Shown: in pieces, positions 8,223-17,887 of the stretch
Numbering within the stretch: position 1 is the stretch's first letter
Layout of the letters: the number at the start of each line of letters is the position of its first letter
From: Methanococcoides sp.
GTDB taxonomy: Archaea > Halobacteriota > Methanosarcinia > Methanosarcinales > Methanosarcinaceae
DNA length: 64,000 nt
Direction: 5' to 3'
NCBI GenBank assembly: GCA_021108275.1
Contig: JAIORD010000028.1
Coordinates: 62,001 to 126,000 of the forward strand
Made by a program: the position numbers and the translations under genes
Notes under the pieces: generated by a model
Databases searched by the model: none
What the model saw: the letters and a program-made list of their open reading frames with translations, nothing else
What the model was told of the DNA's origin: nothing

Positions 8223-11200
8223 TTAACTTCTCTTCCTCATTAGCAGATGGACTCCAACCAACATCAGGATCAATGATCCTGTTGAGATCCAGGGTATTCC
8301 CTTGGGCTCTTCCTCAGGCACTTCATGCTCCGGCTCTTCCTCAAGCACTTCCTCAGGCACTTCTTCCACCATCTTAGATTTCTGTCCGGTTATCGCAAAC
8401 GGAGAGAATCCCGGAGTTTCTGCTTCGAAGTAGATGTACGAATCATCTTCTCCAACCTTCATGGTATTGAGAGCATTCCATTTGCCTTCACTGTGGCGAT
8501 ATAATGCTATTGAATTCTCATCAATGCCGTTCTCTGTCACCCAGGCTTTTGCTACACTGAAACCTATTACAGGATCAGCAATATTGTCTTCAGTTGCAAA
8601 TCCTACTCTACCAACCCAAATGTTAAGGTTACTATAGACAACACCCGGAGCACTTTCATCAACCATTGCAGATCTGTTCTTAAGCACTTCAATCGTTGTT
8701 GAAACCCTTCCGTAGTTTCTCAGTGCAGAGAAGTTGATGTACTGAATTGCATTCTGCTCCTCATCGAATATGTAACTGATTGCAAGTCCACCTACGATGT
8801 CCTCTGTTTTCACATTCTTAAGTGCGATGTTCTCAAAGGCTTCGCCGGTTGCTCCACTTCCGCCACCGCCACCACCATTGTTGCCATTATTATCTTCAGT
8901 TCCATCATCGGTACTTGAAGGGATCTCTGCCATGGCAGCATAGGTGGAAAAATGATCTACGTGTGCAACCCAGTACTTGATAGCATCAATCACTTCTATG
9001 GAAGTGGCGATTGGTTCCCATGTGTCGTTTGTTTCATTGTAGTAATAGATGACAACGTCATCCTCATTGAATCCTGATGGGAGTGTAGTTACATTGGTAG
9101 GAATCATAATAGTAGCACTGGAGAAATTAGCTTCTAGTTCGCTTCCAAGATCCACATCAATAAAGTAAATTCCTACATAATCATTCGTGACGTTCGCCAT
9201 TGGCTGATCACTTTCCGTCACAATTACAGTAGAGTTTGTTGCGTTTGTAGTCCGGAATATGATAGAAATACCGGACTGGCTGCTATTAAATACAGTGCTA
9301 TTATCTGCAGTTTCAATTGTTTCACTATGAATAGTGGAATTGCCCACTCCGACATTGTTGGCAAAGTCATAGGCAGTTACATTAATAGCAAAAACCTCAT
9401 TTCCATTAAGGCTAAAAATACCCGACCATCCATTACCATTTGAAGTTACACTGATAGCTTCAGAATTTACTTCTATTTCAGGAGTTCCATTAATGGATTC
9501 TGAAGCACTGATATTAACCATACTATGGGTTTCATTATATTCTGAACCTATAATATACAGCAATGGAGCTGTGTTGTCAACTGTAACATTAACACTTGCG
9601 GAAGCTTCATTACCGGACGTGTCAGTGCTTTTTACAGATAGAACATAAGTACCACTTGGCACCGCGGTTCCGTTTGAAAAAGTTGCATTCCAGTCTTCGA
9701 AGGTTGAACCACTTACAACTTTATCCGTAACTGTTACATTGATTAAGCCATCGCCTTCGGAGTTAGCAATTATCAATTCCGTAAATTTTGGATGTTTGTC
9801 GCTGCTGTTGAGAGCTATGGTAACCGGATTATTAACACTGATGTTTGCTTCTGGTGTTGCAGAGATATTAACATCAGGTGCCGTATCGTCAATTACTTCC
9901 AACGTTGCTGAAACTGTATCAGACCATGCACCATCATTATCCTGTACACTGAAATAGATAGTGCGTGTGCCCAATGAGAGAATATAAGTGCTGAAATTAG
10001 CGGATGTACTCAACTGACCGTCAATGCTGGAAGTCCAGTTATAACCTATAATTGTACCATCGACATCCGTTCCTGAGCCATTAAAAATTACAACTCCATC
10101 CTCATAATAAGGATTGGGAGAAATTGAAACAATCGTTGCTGATGGAGGATTGTTTGATCCTGACAATAAAGCCAGCGGCAGGTAGTCAAATTCAGTTTCA
10201 GAGAGATTGTACTGCTCGTCACAGATTCCATCCTTGTTGGAATCGGCTGTGTCAACACTGAATCCTGTTCCATTAGGATGCACCCAGTAGTTTCCACCAA
10301 GGAGAGGACCTCCAACAATGTTTGTTCCAACAGTCTGGGTAATGTTCCAGATGTTGTTTCCGGTATTGGTGCCATTATATTGAACGTTATTTGTATTGTT
10401 GAAGTAGTTGTTGTAGGTGAGACTGTTGCTGGTATTCTCAAGATAGATACCATCGCCAGAGTTATTCGACACAATGTTACTGCTCAGAGTATTGTTGTTG
10501 CTGGAATTCAACAGACCGATGCCGAAATTGCTGTTCGAGCTTGCAGTGTTATTGCTTAGTATGTTGTTGCTGGAACCATCAAGCCAGATGCCGAACCAGT
10601 TGTTCGGCAATTTATTGTTAGTAACAATGCACCTCTTAACTTCATAGAGATATATTCCAGCATTACCAGCATCCATGGCACCTGTTGCATTAAATCCGCT
10701 AATGGTCACGTTATCTTTAGTCACATGGAAGACATGGTCGTTTGAATTGGCAGCCTGAACAATGGTATAATTTGGATTCCCGGATTGTGAGATTATTGTT
10801 AACTCCTTATTTACAAACACATTTTCCACATATGTTCCGTTGTAGACAATAATTGTATCCTCATCGTTTGCATTATACACGGCTTCAGTTATTGTTGCAT
10901 AGTCTGCTGTACCGTCATCGTCCACGTAGATTGTTTTTGGTTCTATTGGCCCTGTAGGCTCATTTGTTAAATAAAAAATAAGATACTCGTTAGAATCTTC
11001 AACCTTAAACTTCAGTTCTTCTGCAAGCTCTTGGGCCGAACCTGAAGTTAAGGTTACTGGATTATAATTTTTCAAAACAAGACGGTTGGATATCTCCACT
11101 ACTTCAAATACACCGAATTCGTCATCGGATTTAACCTCCATGACATTCTGGAAATCAATTAGCCAGATACCTTCAACAACAGCAAGATTGTCCTCCAGAA

Positions 11201-13394
11201 ACACATTGGTTACATGCACTCTCAAGACTTCAGCATCTGACTCACCTGCAACATCAGTATCAAAGACCCAAGTTGCACCTTCCGCAGAAACTTCAATAAC
11301 ATGATCGTCAATAAATTCGCCATCCTTTGAAAATTCCATCCAGACCTTGTCACCATCAACATCTATTTGGCTTGGGGTGATTGCATATCCGTCTCCAAGG
11401 TAGAGGGTATCTCCAGTTCTCAGAATGTACTTCTCATTACAGTCGATAAGTAATCTGGCAAGCTTGTCTGGTGTGTTACTCTTTAATGGAACATACACAT
11501 CCCCAAAGAATCCCATGACGTTATAGGTGTCCCCCAATGCATCAGATTCAAAATCAACTTGTTCAATTTGGGTTTCGTATACAAGCCCTTCTTCTTGGAT
11601 TGTTCTACCTAAGACAAAGTCCCCACCGTAGACTTTAAGGTTTTCTGCTGAAACGAGTCCAGCGAAGTTACTCGCATTCATCTCGACAAAATCGGAATTA
11701 TCAAAACCTACAATGTCATGAAGATTAGTAGCACTGTACACTGGCCCCTTTGCAAAAATGCTATCTTCTGTCATCTTGATATAATCAATCTTTGTCACCG
11801 TATTATTGTCAAAACCATTGCCAATAGTAAGATTGACAGTATAGTATCCTAATTCAGTGTATATATGTACCGGGTTCTGCTCATTTGATACATATCCATC
11901 ACCAAAGTCCCATTCCCATGATGTGGGATTACTGATACTTTCATCTGTAAACTGGACTGCAAGTGGAGCGTCACCTGAGGTAACATTGGCTGTGAAGTCA
12001 GCAGTGAGTGGTGTGAGTACTATATAATCCGCCTTCGATTCAGTATCATTGCCCTGATCATTGCTTACTGTAAGAGAAACATCATAAGTCCCAGAGACGT
12101 TATACACATGCACAGGGTTCTGTTCATTTGATACCGATCCATCGCCAAAGTCCCATTCCCATGAGGTGGGATTATTTGTACTTTCATCTGTGAACTGGAC
12201 TACAAGTGGAGCATCACCTGAGGTAATATTGGCTGTGAATTCAGCAGTGAGTGCTGTAGCTGTGATATAATTTTTCTTCAATTCAGTATCATTGCCATAA
12301 TCATTACTCACTGTGAGTGAAACATTGTAGGACCCAAAGGCAGTATACACATGCACAGGGTTCTGTTCATTTGATACCGATCCATCGCCAAAGTCCCATT
12401 CCCATGAGGTGGGATTATTTGTACTTTCATCTGTGAACTGGACTACAAGTGGAGCATCACCTGAGGTAACATTAGACATGAAATAAGCTATAGGAGGTAT
12501 TGTTTCTGTTTTTAGTAGATAGAATGTTAAGAAATCATCAGAATCCATAACTTTGAATTCCAACCCTTCGACAAGCTCCTGGGTTGAGTTTTTTATTAAA
12601 GTTATTGGATCATAATTCATTAGACAAAATGATGTAACATCAATAGTATCAATTTCAAATACACCAAATTCATCGTCTGCATTAATCTCAAAAACTTCTT
12701 GGTAGTCAATTAACCAAATACCCTCAATTATAATAAGGCTGAATATCTGTCCCTGAAATACATCGGTTACATGTACCCTCAAAACTTCAACATTATTTTC
12801 ACCTGCAACATCTTGATTAGATATCCATGTTGATTCCTCTGCAATAACCTTCCTCTCAATTAGTATTCCATCCTTTGTGAATTCTATTGTGGCCTTATCA
12901 CCTTCAGCATCAATCTGCTTTAATTCGAGAGCATACCCCCATCCCAGATTTAATTTGTCCCCCATATGAAGTGTATGTTGATTATTATTGTTCAGAATTA
13001 ATCTAGCAAGTTTATCTGGATTATCTTTTAATGGAACATACTCATTCCCAAAGAATCCCATTATCGGATAGGTTTCACCCTCCCATGCACTGCTTTCATA
13101 TTCAGCCTGCTCGATTCGAGTTTCATATACAAGCCCTTCTTCTTGGATTGTTCTACCTAAGACAAAATCCCCACCATAGATCCTGAGAGATTCTCCCTGA
13201 ATGAATCCAGCGAAATTACTTGCATTCATTTCAACAAAATCAGAATTATCAAGACTTACAATGTCATGAAAATCAGTGCCATTATACACCGGCCCTTCCA
13301 CGTAAATAGTATCTTCTGCTACTGTAGCTGTGGTTACCATCAAACATAAAAAAATCAATCCAACGAAAACAATATTGTTGTGTCTAATCTTCAT
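8223..13394 (-). CDS. Giant mosaic surface protein: S-layer, PKD, beta-helix and PGF-pre-PGF domains
   Basis: About 1,723 residues, secreted. Domains in order: signal peptide (ATG at 13394 with a G-rich ribosome site; the GTG at 13409 is less likely), a Methanosarcina-type S-layer domain to about residue 305, three PKD domains of 81 residues each, a second S-layer domain to about 810, a NosD-like right-handed beta-helix to about 1085, Ig/PKD-like repeats, a glycine-rich linker, a PGF-pre-PGF domain and a C-terminal membrane helix ending in RKRS. Many N-x-S/T sites fit glycosylation. Unlike many partners of PGF-pre-PGF domains, the tail lacks a PGF motif before the helix (it reads KGIPW), so archaeosortase processing is uncertain. 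Role: cell envelope or adhesion, inferred. Confidence 0.85.
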   Translation of the reverse strand: MKIRHNNIVFVGLIFLCLMVTTATVAEDTIYVEGPVYNGTDFHDIVSLDNSDFVEMNASNFAGFIQGESLRIYGGDFVLGRTIQEEGLVYETRIEQAEYESSAWEGETYPIMGFFGNEYVPLKDNPDKLARLILNNNNQHTLHMGDKLNLGWGYALELKQIDAEGDKATIEFTKDGILIERKVIAEESTWISNQDVAGENNVEVLRVHVTDVFQGQIFSLIIIEGIWLIDYQEVFEINADDEFGVFEIDTIDVTSFCLMNYDPITLIKNSTQELVEGLEFKVMDSDDFLTFYLLKTETIPPIAYFMSNVTSGDAPLVVQFTDESTNNPTSWEWDFGDGSVSNEQNPVHVYTAFGSYNVSLTVSNDYGNDTELKKNYITATALTAEFTANITSGDAPLVVQFTDESTNNPTSWEWDFGDGSVSNEQNPVHVYNVSGTYDVSLTVSNDQGNDTESKADYIVLTPLTADFTANVTSGDAPLAVQFTDESISNPTSWEWDFGDGYVSNEQNPVHIYTELGYYTVNLTIGNGFDNNTVTKIDYIKMTEDSIFAKGPVYSATNLHDIVGFDNSDFVEMNASNFAGLVSAENLKVYGGDFVLGRTIQEEGLVYETQIEQVDFESDALGDTYNVMGFFGDVYVPLKSNTPDKLARLLIDCNEKYILRTGDTLYLGDGYAITPSQIDVDGDKVWMEFSKDGEFIDDHVIEVSAEGATWVFDTDVAGESDAEVLRVHVTNVFLEDNLAVVEGIWLIDFQNVMEVKSDDEFGVFEVVEISNRLVLKNYNPVTLTSGSAQELAEELKFKVEDSNEYLIFYLTNEPTGPIEPKTIYVDDDGTADYATITEAVYNANDEDTIIVYNGTYVENVFVNKELTIISQSGNPNYTIVQAANSNDHVFHVTKDNVTISGFNATGAMDAGNAGIYLYEVKRCIVTNNKLPNNWFGIWLDGSSNNILSNNTASSNSNFGIGLLNSSNNNTLSSNIVSNNSGDGIYLENTSNSLTYNNYFNNTNNVQYNGTNTGNNIWNITQTVGTNIVGGPLLGGNYWVHPNGTGFSVDTADSNKDGICDEQYNLSETEFDYLPLALLSGSNNPPSATIVSISPNPYYEDGVVIFNGSGTDVDGTIIGYNWTSSIDGQLSTSANFSTYILSLGTRTIYFSVQDNDGAWSDTVSATLEVIDDTAPDVNISATPEANISVNNPVTIALNSSDKHPKFTELIIANSEGDGLINVTVTDKVVSGSTFEDWNATFSNGTAVPSGTYVLSVKSTDTSGNEASASVNVTVDNTAPLLYIIGSEYNETHSMVNISASESINGTPEIEVNSEAISVTSNGNGWSGIFSLNGNEVFAINVTAYDFANNVGVGNSTIHSETIETADNSTVFNSSQSGISIIFRTTNATNSTVIVTESDQPMANVTNDYVGIYFIDVDLGSELEANFSSATIMIPTNVTTLPSGFNEDDVVIYYYNETNDTWEPIATSIEVIDAIKYWVAHVDHFSTYAAMAEIPSSTDDGTEDNNGNNGGGGGGSGATGEAFENIALKNVKTEDIVGGLAISYIFDEEQNAIQYINFSALRNYGRVSTTIEVLKNRSAMVDESAPGVVYSNLNIWVGRVGFATEDNIADPVIGFSVAKAWVTENGIDENSIALYRHSEGKWNALNTMKVGEDDSYIYFEAETPGFSPFAITGQKSKMVEEVPEEVLEEEPEHEVPEEEPKGIPWISTGSLILMLVGVHLLMRKRS
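11750..12478 (-). repeat. Three tandem 243-bp units encoding PKD domains
   Basis: Units of 81 codons lie end to end inside the surface-protein gene. The two units nearer the gene start are almost identical around the WEWDFGDGSVSNEQNPVH core, and the third has diverged. This points to a recent duplication and a site prone to unit gain or loss. Confidence 0.75.
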
Positions 13395-13437
13395 TTCCCC
13401 CACTCCCACAATTATTTTAAAAAGGTGAATTGATTAT

Positions 13438-13447
13438 TAATATATAG
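13438..13447 (-). promoter_or_regulatory. TATA box of the surface-protein gene
   Basis: CTATATATT-type element on the minus strand, placed so that transcription would start about 20 bases before the chosen ATG. Confidence 0.45.
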
Positions 13448-13654
13448 TATGTTTATTTTAATAATTAATAAAGACTTGGAAACGATGTTATCAAAGGTTA
13501 ACGCAGTTAACAATAAATAAAAATGCAACAAAATGTTCGTGTTGTTGCATTCCTCATTATTTGAAATAAGGGAATTGGATAATATGCTAGGATAATTTTG
13601 TATTGAAGATTAAAAAAAGTAAATATTTTAAAAGGTTGCATTTTTACGAGTTAC

Positions 13655-13719
13655 CTATATCCCCGACTTGCTATGCGAGGGATGCGATTTGAACCCCTAA
13701 ATCTATCCAAGTCTTAATC
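13655..13719. repeat. Two-hairpin repeat resembling a tRNA 3' end, copy B
   Basis: Closely matches copy A: ATCCC-loop-GGGAT, GATTT-loop-AAATC and the tail CCAAGTCTTAAT. Both arms remain pairable though their bases differ from copy A, which hints at a conserved fold rather than a plain relic. Confidence 0.5.
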
Positions 13720-13754
13720 TTAACATCTCTAATGCGGAAATGTCAGATATAAGG

Positions 13755-13865
13755 AACGAAAGCAAGGGGCTTATTTTTATGCCCTTGCTCTTTAATTAAG
13801 TCATGAAGTCAATAATATAAGACATTTCTCAATTTTGTCAGGTTCAAAACCATGACAAACGTCTC
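13755..13865. other. Cluster of strong hairpins, possible small RNA or terminator region
   Basis: Hairpin 1 pairs 13761-13770 with 13781-13789 (nine pairs, one bulge). Hairpin 2 pairs TTTGTCAGGTT at 13834-13844 with the AACC-A-TGACAAA strand ending at 13859, with a three-base loop and an outer AGAC/GTCT clamp at 13820-13823 and 13861-13864. A weaker hairpin (AAGCTC/GGGCTT) lies near 13970. No gene is visible around them, from 13395 to about 14086. Strand and transcription are unknown. Confidence 0.4.
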
Positions 13866-14086
13866 TTATTTTCTTCTTTTTCTATCGATGTGAATGGCAA
13901 TCCCTGATAATGTCTCATTGAAGTCAAAGAATCGTGAAAAAGCAGGTGGTAAATTCCCCAAAGCTCTAATAGGGCTTGAATTTGCATGTTCGTATCAGTG
14001 CCAAGTTAGATATAACGGTCTTGACATCTCTCAATAAGTATATATTAAGTTACACACCTTTTTTTAGTGGGGAAATGTAATTCGGG

Positions 14087-14212
14087 GTGTTCCAGGGTTT
14101 CTGGATCAATGCAGTATTGACTCTTGCACTTATGCTGGCATATTTTACCCTGCAAGCAACCCGAATAAGCAACTTTAATAGAATATTGAAACTGCTTCAA
14201 TACATTTTGTAA
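14087..14212 (+). CDS. Small membrane ORF or 3' remnant of a membrane protein (41 aa)
   Basis: A GTG-started frame directly upstream of the next gene encodes one hydrophobic helix (around AVLTLALMLAYFTL) and then a basic amphipathic tail. A stop codon lies just before the GTG, and no good ribosome site is seen. It may be a genuine single-pass peptide or the end of a lost membrane protein. A cysteine-rich frame on the other strand (14045-14230) competes with it. Confidence 0.3.
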   Translation: MFQGFWINAVLTLALMLAYFTLQATRISNFNRILKLLQYIL

Positions 14213-14233
14213 ATATACTGGGAGTGACAATCA

Positions 14234-14575
14234 ATGGACAAGATGAAGAAATTAGGCATATTGGGAGCAACTGCTTTGATCGGTGCAGGACTGGCAGCAC
14301 TATCTGAAGAGAGGATCAAGGAGTGTGTCAAGGATAAGATCGAAGCAGGAACAATGAGCAAAGAAGAAGGCAAAATGCTTGTTGAAGACCTCATGAGCGA
14401 AGTAAAAAAGCAGAAGTTCAATCTGGAGAAGAACATCGTTGAAAAGGTGCACTGCACGATCAAAATGGCTGATAAGGAGCTAGTAGAACTTTCAGATAAG
14501 ATCGATGAAATGAAGATCCAGGAACTTGAAGCTGAGCTTGAGAGGATGAAGGGCTTGAGGAAGGCTAACAATTAA
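14234..14575 (+). CDS. Small helical protein, phasin-like, function unknown
   Basis: A 113-residue protein with a short hydrophobic N-terminal stretch (ILGATALIGAGLAAL) and then a long charged region predicted to be almost entirely helical and coiled coil (EEGKMLVEDLMSEVKKQK and onward). The shape resembles poly(hydroxyalkanoate)-granule-associated proteins (phasins) and other short coiled-coil proteins, but no diagnostic motif is present. Ribosome site GGGAGTG precedes the ATG. A hairpin plus T-run follows. It is isolated from its neighbours, so context gives no function. Confidence 0.7.
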   Translation: MDKMKKLGILGATALIGAGLAALSEERIKECVKDKIEAGTMSKEEGKMLVEDLMSEVKKQKFNLEKNIVEKVHCTIKMADKELVELSDKIDEMKIQELEAELERMKGLRKANN

Positions 14576-14582
14576 ATTATCA

Positions 14583-14617
14583 GGCTACTGATAGTAAAGC
14601 CAATTACTCTTTCTTTT
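14583..14617 (+). terminator. Hairpin plus T-run after the 113-residue gene
   Basis: GGC-TACT pairs with AGTA-AA-GCC around a three-base loop, and a run of T follows within ten bases. Confidence 0.45.
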
Positions 14618-14697
14618 TTTAATTCATCTCTATTTCATATCGATATTGTTAGATCTATTTATTTTTAAAGAAGTCTGACTGTCAAACTGGTGGTATC

Positions 14698-15549
14698 ATG
14701 CAAGAGAACGACCTTTCAGTGGAAGAGATCGAAGATCTGGGTTACTATGATTTCATGAGCTATCTTGGAGTGCCATATTTTCATGTGGGTGGCCTGACAT
14801 CAACGAAAAGATTGGCTGAACTGTGCCAGATCAACAAAGCCAGCAAGGTCCTGATGGTTGGGTGTGGTACAGGTTTCAGTGCATGTTTTGTAGCTGAAAT
14901 GTTCGTTTGTTCTGTTGTTGGTGTCGATATTGCAGAGGTGTCCATCAGGAAAGCAAAGGAGAGGGTAGAGAGCTTAGGTCTTGGGGATAGAGTGGAATTC
15001 CGTATAGGTGATGCCTACGACCTGCCCTTTGAACCTGATACTTATGATGTGGTGATCACCGAGTTCGTATCACAGTTCCTTGATATGGATAAAGCGTTCC
15101 GGGAATTCGTACGGGTATTGAAGCCCGGAGGCATGGTGGGGATCAATGAGATGTACAGGGATGCGGATATCCCTCCAGTCATAGAGGAAGATATCCTGGA
15201 GGCTGAACGCATCTTTGGTGAGCTCACACAGTTACCTTTTTCCATCTATTCTCCTGAAGAGTGGGAGCAGCGGCTCGAAAGAGCGGGATTTAGCGATGTC
15301 CATGTGCACAAACATAAGGTTTCTGTGAGTGTGAAGGAACTAGAATTGGTGATCAGGGCAATGGGTGGGCTCGGGAAATTTGCCAAGCTGTTCCTGGGTT
15401 TGATGATCGGAATGATCAGATATGCTTTGTCGAGCAAGGAGATAAGGAACAGGTTCAAGCAGATCAGCAGAGGTAAAAGGATATTGTTGAATAAGAGATC
15501 TACTTCGAAGTATGTGGGCTATGTTCTTGGTGTTGGTACAAAAGTTTAA
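14698..15549 (+). CDS. Class I SAM-dependent methyltransferase
   Basis: A 283-residue protein with the class I Rossmann signature: motif I VLMVGCGTGFSACF at about residues 56-70, an acidic ribose-binding residue in VVGVDIAE, motif II-III around DAYDLPFEPDTYDVVITEF, and VLKPGGMVGINE. This is the UbiE/COQ5-like small-molecule methyltransferase group. The C-terminal third has a hydrophobic stretch (FAKLFLGLMIGMIRYAL) that could associate with membrane, suggesting a lipid or quinone-like substrate, but this is inference. Single gene with its own start region. Confidence 0.85.
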   Translation: MQENDLSVEEIEDLGYYDFMSYLGVPYFHVGGLTSTKRLAELCQINKASKVLMVGCGTGFSACFVAEMFVCSVVGVDIAEVSIRKAKERVESLGLGDRVEFRIGDAYDLPFEPDTYDVVITEFVSQFLDMDKAFREFVRVLKPGGMVGINEMYRDADIPPVIEEDILEAERIFGELTQLPFSIYSPEEWEQRLERAGFSDVHVHKHKVSVSVKELELVIRAMGGLGKFAKLFLGLMIGMIRYALSSKEIRNRFKQISRGKRILLNKRSTSKYVGYVLGVGTKV

Positions 15550-15609
15550 GGTTCTAATATTTCATAACAAATGATGGTCAGTAATATGAATATGTATTTT
15601 GGGAAACGA

Positions 15610-15745
15610 TTATAATTCATTATCTTTCTGTCTTTCCCTACTAATCATATCCCACCAAAAGAATCCATTTGGATATTGAGGAGTAGCAAGTCTAGTTTTT
15701 TTAATTGTTCAATAAATTCACTTCGATACCTTGAAATAAATCAAA
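15610..15745 (-). pseudogene. Decayed 3' end of a gene
   Basis: On the minus strand, an open stretch reads SEFIEQLKKLDL and, after a one-base shift, a second reads ATPQYPNGFFWWDMI, with a stop at 15610-15612. Both have natural protein composition, and the join suggests one frameshifted C-terminus. No start or upstream body survives. I do not recognise the family. Confidence 0.35.
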
Positions 15746-15810
15746 TCGCTAAAAGTTTTTATAATGGCATATCATTTCTTTACAACATTAGCCGGTATTA
15801 ATTGGGGTGT

Positions 15811-17787
15811 ATGAACAATATGGAGTCTAAAAGGAGATTAGCTGGAGCTATAACTGGGGCATTGATAATTTTTGTGTGTCTGTTGCTGGTAGTTCCTGCA
15901 AATGCACAGTCTAATGCAGAAGTCGATTACCTGAACCTAGATGTCAAGATCAATGATGGTTATGCGATCACTACAGTGGAAGAAAAGTTGGACAATGGGA
16001 ACAATTTTACAATTACGGACAAGTTTGAGTTCCTGGTACCTGAGAAAGCATTTTTATCAGGATTTTCCATAAGCATTGATGGTGAGGAATATCAGGCTGA
16101 TATATTGAAGAAGGCCGAAGCACAGCAAAAGTTCGAAGAAGCTGCATCTGGCGGTAGAACTGCAGGTCTTCTGGAAACCAGAGATTCCGAACTATTTTCG
16201 TATTCCCTTAATTTTGAGGCGAATCAGAGTATTGTAGTGAAACTCACCTATGAGCAGGCTCTTACAAGAACACTGGATGAATACGAGTATCTACAATATT
16301 TGCGTAGCAATCATGATGTGAATGATCTGCAGGTATCCATAGACATTGATTCATCAATAGATGTATTGAGTGTTGGAACCCCGGGTTTCAGGTCAGATAT
16401 AACTTACCCGGATACCAATAGTGCCCGTGTCAGATATTCTGATGTCGGACTTCCGGGGCAGGATCTGAAAGTTGTTTTCAAGACCGAAAATACACCTCTC
16501 AATGGTAACATGATTTTCTATGAAAGCGATGGTCAGGGATATTTCATGCACATCTTCTCTCCTACGGAAGAGGAAGTTGGTATCTCTCCACTGAACAAGG
16601 ACATCATCTTTGTGATCGACAAGTCCGGTTCAATGAGGGGCTTGAAGATCCAGCAGGTCCAGACAGCTTTTTCTCAGATCATCAATGAACTTCCCGAGGG
16701 TGATAGATTCAATGTTGTATTCTTTGATTCATTTGTTAGAGTACCTAGCGATGAACTTTTGATCGCAAATGATACCAATAAGGCTCGATCAGTTGAACTG
16801 GTAACTGAAACGAATGCAAATGGTGGCACTAATATCAATGAGGCACTGGTGGACTCACTTGTTTTGTTCAATACTGAAAGTGACAACGTTCCGATAATCG
16901 TCTTCCTTACAGATGGGGTGCCTACTGACGGAATAGAATCAACTGCAGTTATCAGGCAAAATGTGATGGATGCTAACGTGATCAATGCATCAATATTTTC
17001 AATTGCTTTTGGTAGGGAATATGATTATGATTTCAATTTCCTGCAGGCATTAAGTCTCGAGAACGGAGGAATTGCTGTGTACTTCGAGCCTGATACTGAA
17101 GCATCAAGCGGTATAAGCAACTTCTATGATACTATTTCCACACCTCTGGTATCTGACCTGATGTTCTCATATGATGAACAGGTATACAATACCGTTCTTA
17201 CGGGAAAGAAACATCTGTTTGTTGGTTCAGAAGTTATGCTCTTGGGTAAATACGATCAGGATGCAGAAACCGTCATTGCCAGAGTAGATGGAAATACCAG
17301 GTCAGGCAAGCATGTTTTTGAACGTGAGTTCATTGTACAGCCGGAGGAAAAGAACGACTTCGTTGCAAGACTATGGGCTTACAACAATATAATGAACAAG
17401 CTTGACAGGATGAAGGTAGAGGGTGAAACGGATGAACTTGTTTCAGAGGTTACAAACCTGTCTCTAGAATATGGTTTTGTCACTCCCTATACTTCATTCT
17501 TCGTGGAGGTCCCACAGGTCGAGGAACCAGATGAAGGGCCTGTAGATTCTGCAACGGATGAAGCAGTGATGGAAGCAGCAACGATGGATGAAGTCCCGGC
17601 AGAAGAAGCGATGGTGGAATCTGCTCCAATGGTAGCTTCTGACGAAGTAACTGATGTATATATGCCAGAAGAAGCAGAGGATAGTGCTATGGAGGAACCA
17701 GCAGATGAAACTCCTGGATTCAGCTTCTTGCTGGCAGCATCAGCAATCGGAGGCGCCTTGTTGTTTTTGAGAAGGATGGATAATTGA
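15811..17787 (+). CDS. VIT and von Willebrand A domain surface protein with PGF-CTERM anchor
   Basis: About 658 residues. An N-terminal signal peptide is followed by a VIT domain (about residues 40-150, with the motif KAEAQQKFEEA) and a vWA domain with an intact metal site (DKSGS, and TDGVPTDG later), the layout of inter-alpha-trypsin-inhibitor heavy chains. An acidic, alanine-rich stalk leads to the C-terminal TPGF motif, a hydrophobic helix and RR, i.e. a PGF-CTERM signal for archaeosortase and lipid anchoring. Starts at TTG 15802, ATG 15811 and ATG 15820 are possible; GGGGTG best fits 15811 or 15820. Likely an adhesive or structural envelope protein. Confidence 0.88.
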   Translation: MNNMESKRRLAGAITGALIIFVCLLLVVPANAQSNAEVDYLNLDVKINDGYAITTVEEKLDNGNNFTITDKFEFLVPEKAFLSGFSISIDGEEYQADILKKAEAQQKFEEAASGGRTAGLLETRDSELFSYSLNFEANQSIVVKLTYEQALTRTLDEYEYLQYLRSNHDVNDLQVSIDIDSSIDVLSVGTPGFRSDITYPDTNSARVRYSDVGLPGQDLKVVFKTENTPLNGNMIFYESDGQGYFMHIFSPTEEEVGISPLNKDIIFVIDKSGSMRGLKIQQVQTAFSQIINELPEGDRFNVVFFDSFVRVPSDELLIANDTNKARSVELVTETNANGGTNINEALVDSLVLFNTESDNVPIIVFLTDGVPTDGIESTAVIRQNVMDANVINASIFSIAFGREYDYDFNFLQALSLENGGIAVYFEPDTEASSGISNFYDTISTPLVSDLMFSYDEQVYNTVLTGKKHLFVGSEVMLLGKYDQDAETVIARVDGNTRSGKHVFEREFIVQPEEKNDFVARLWAYNNIMNKLDRMKVEGETDELVSEVTNLSLEYGFVTPYTSFFVEVPQVEEPDEGPVDSATDEAVMEAATMDEVPAEEAMVESAPMVASDEVTDVYMPEEAEDSAMEEPADETPGFSFLLAASAIGGALLFLRRMDN

Positions 17788-17801
17788 GATATTAATTGAA
17801 A

Positions 17802-17830
17802 GTGCTGGGGATAAATGCAGTCTCCAGCAC
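17802..17830. terminator. Hairpin between convergent genes
   Basis: GTGCTGG pairs perfectly with CCAGCAC across a 15-base loop, just after the VIT/vWA gene and before the end of the convergent regulator gene. Confidence 0.5.
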
Positions 17831-17887
17831 GTACAATATTTCTATTATGTGTGGTCTACATTTGCATTCTATGAGAATACAGAAAAA

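Noticed and set aside
11750-12478. PKD repeats as a CRISPR-like or mobile repeat
   Set aside because: The units are in frame, 81 codons each, and encode a known domain.
14045-14230. Cysteine-rich 61-codon frame on the minus strand
   Set aside because: It overlaps the promoter of the 113-residue gene and has no ribosome site. The plus-strand membrane ORF is at least as likely, so neither is strongly claimed.
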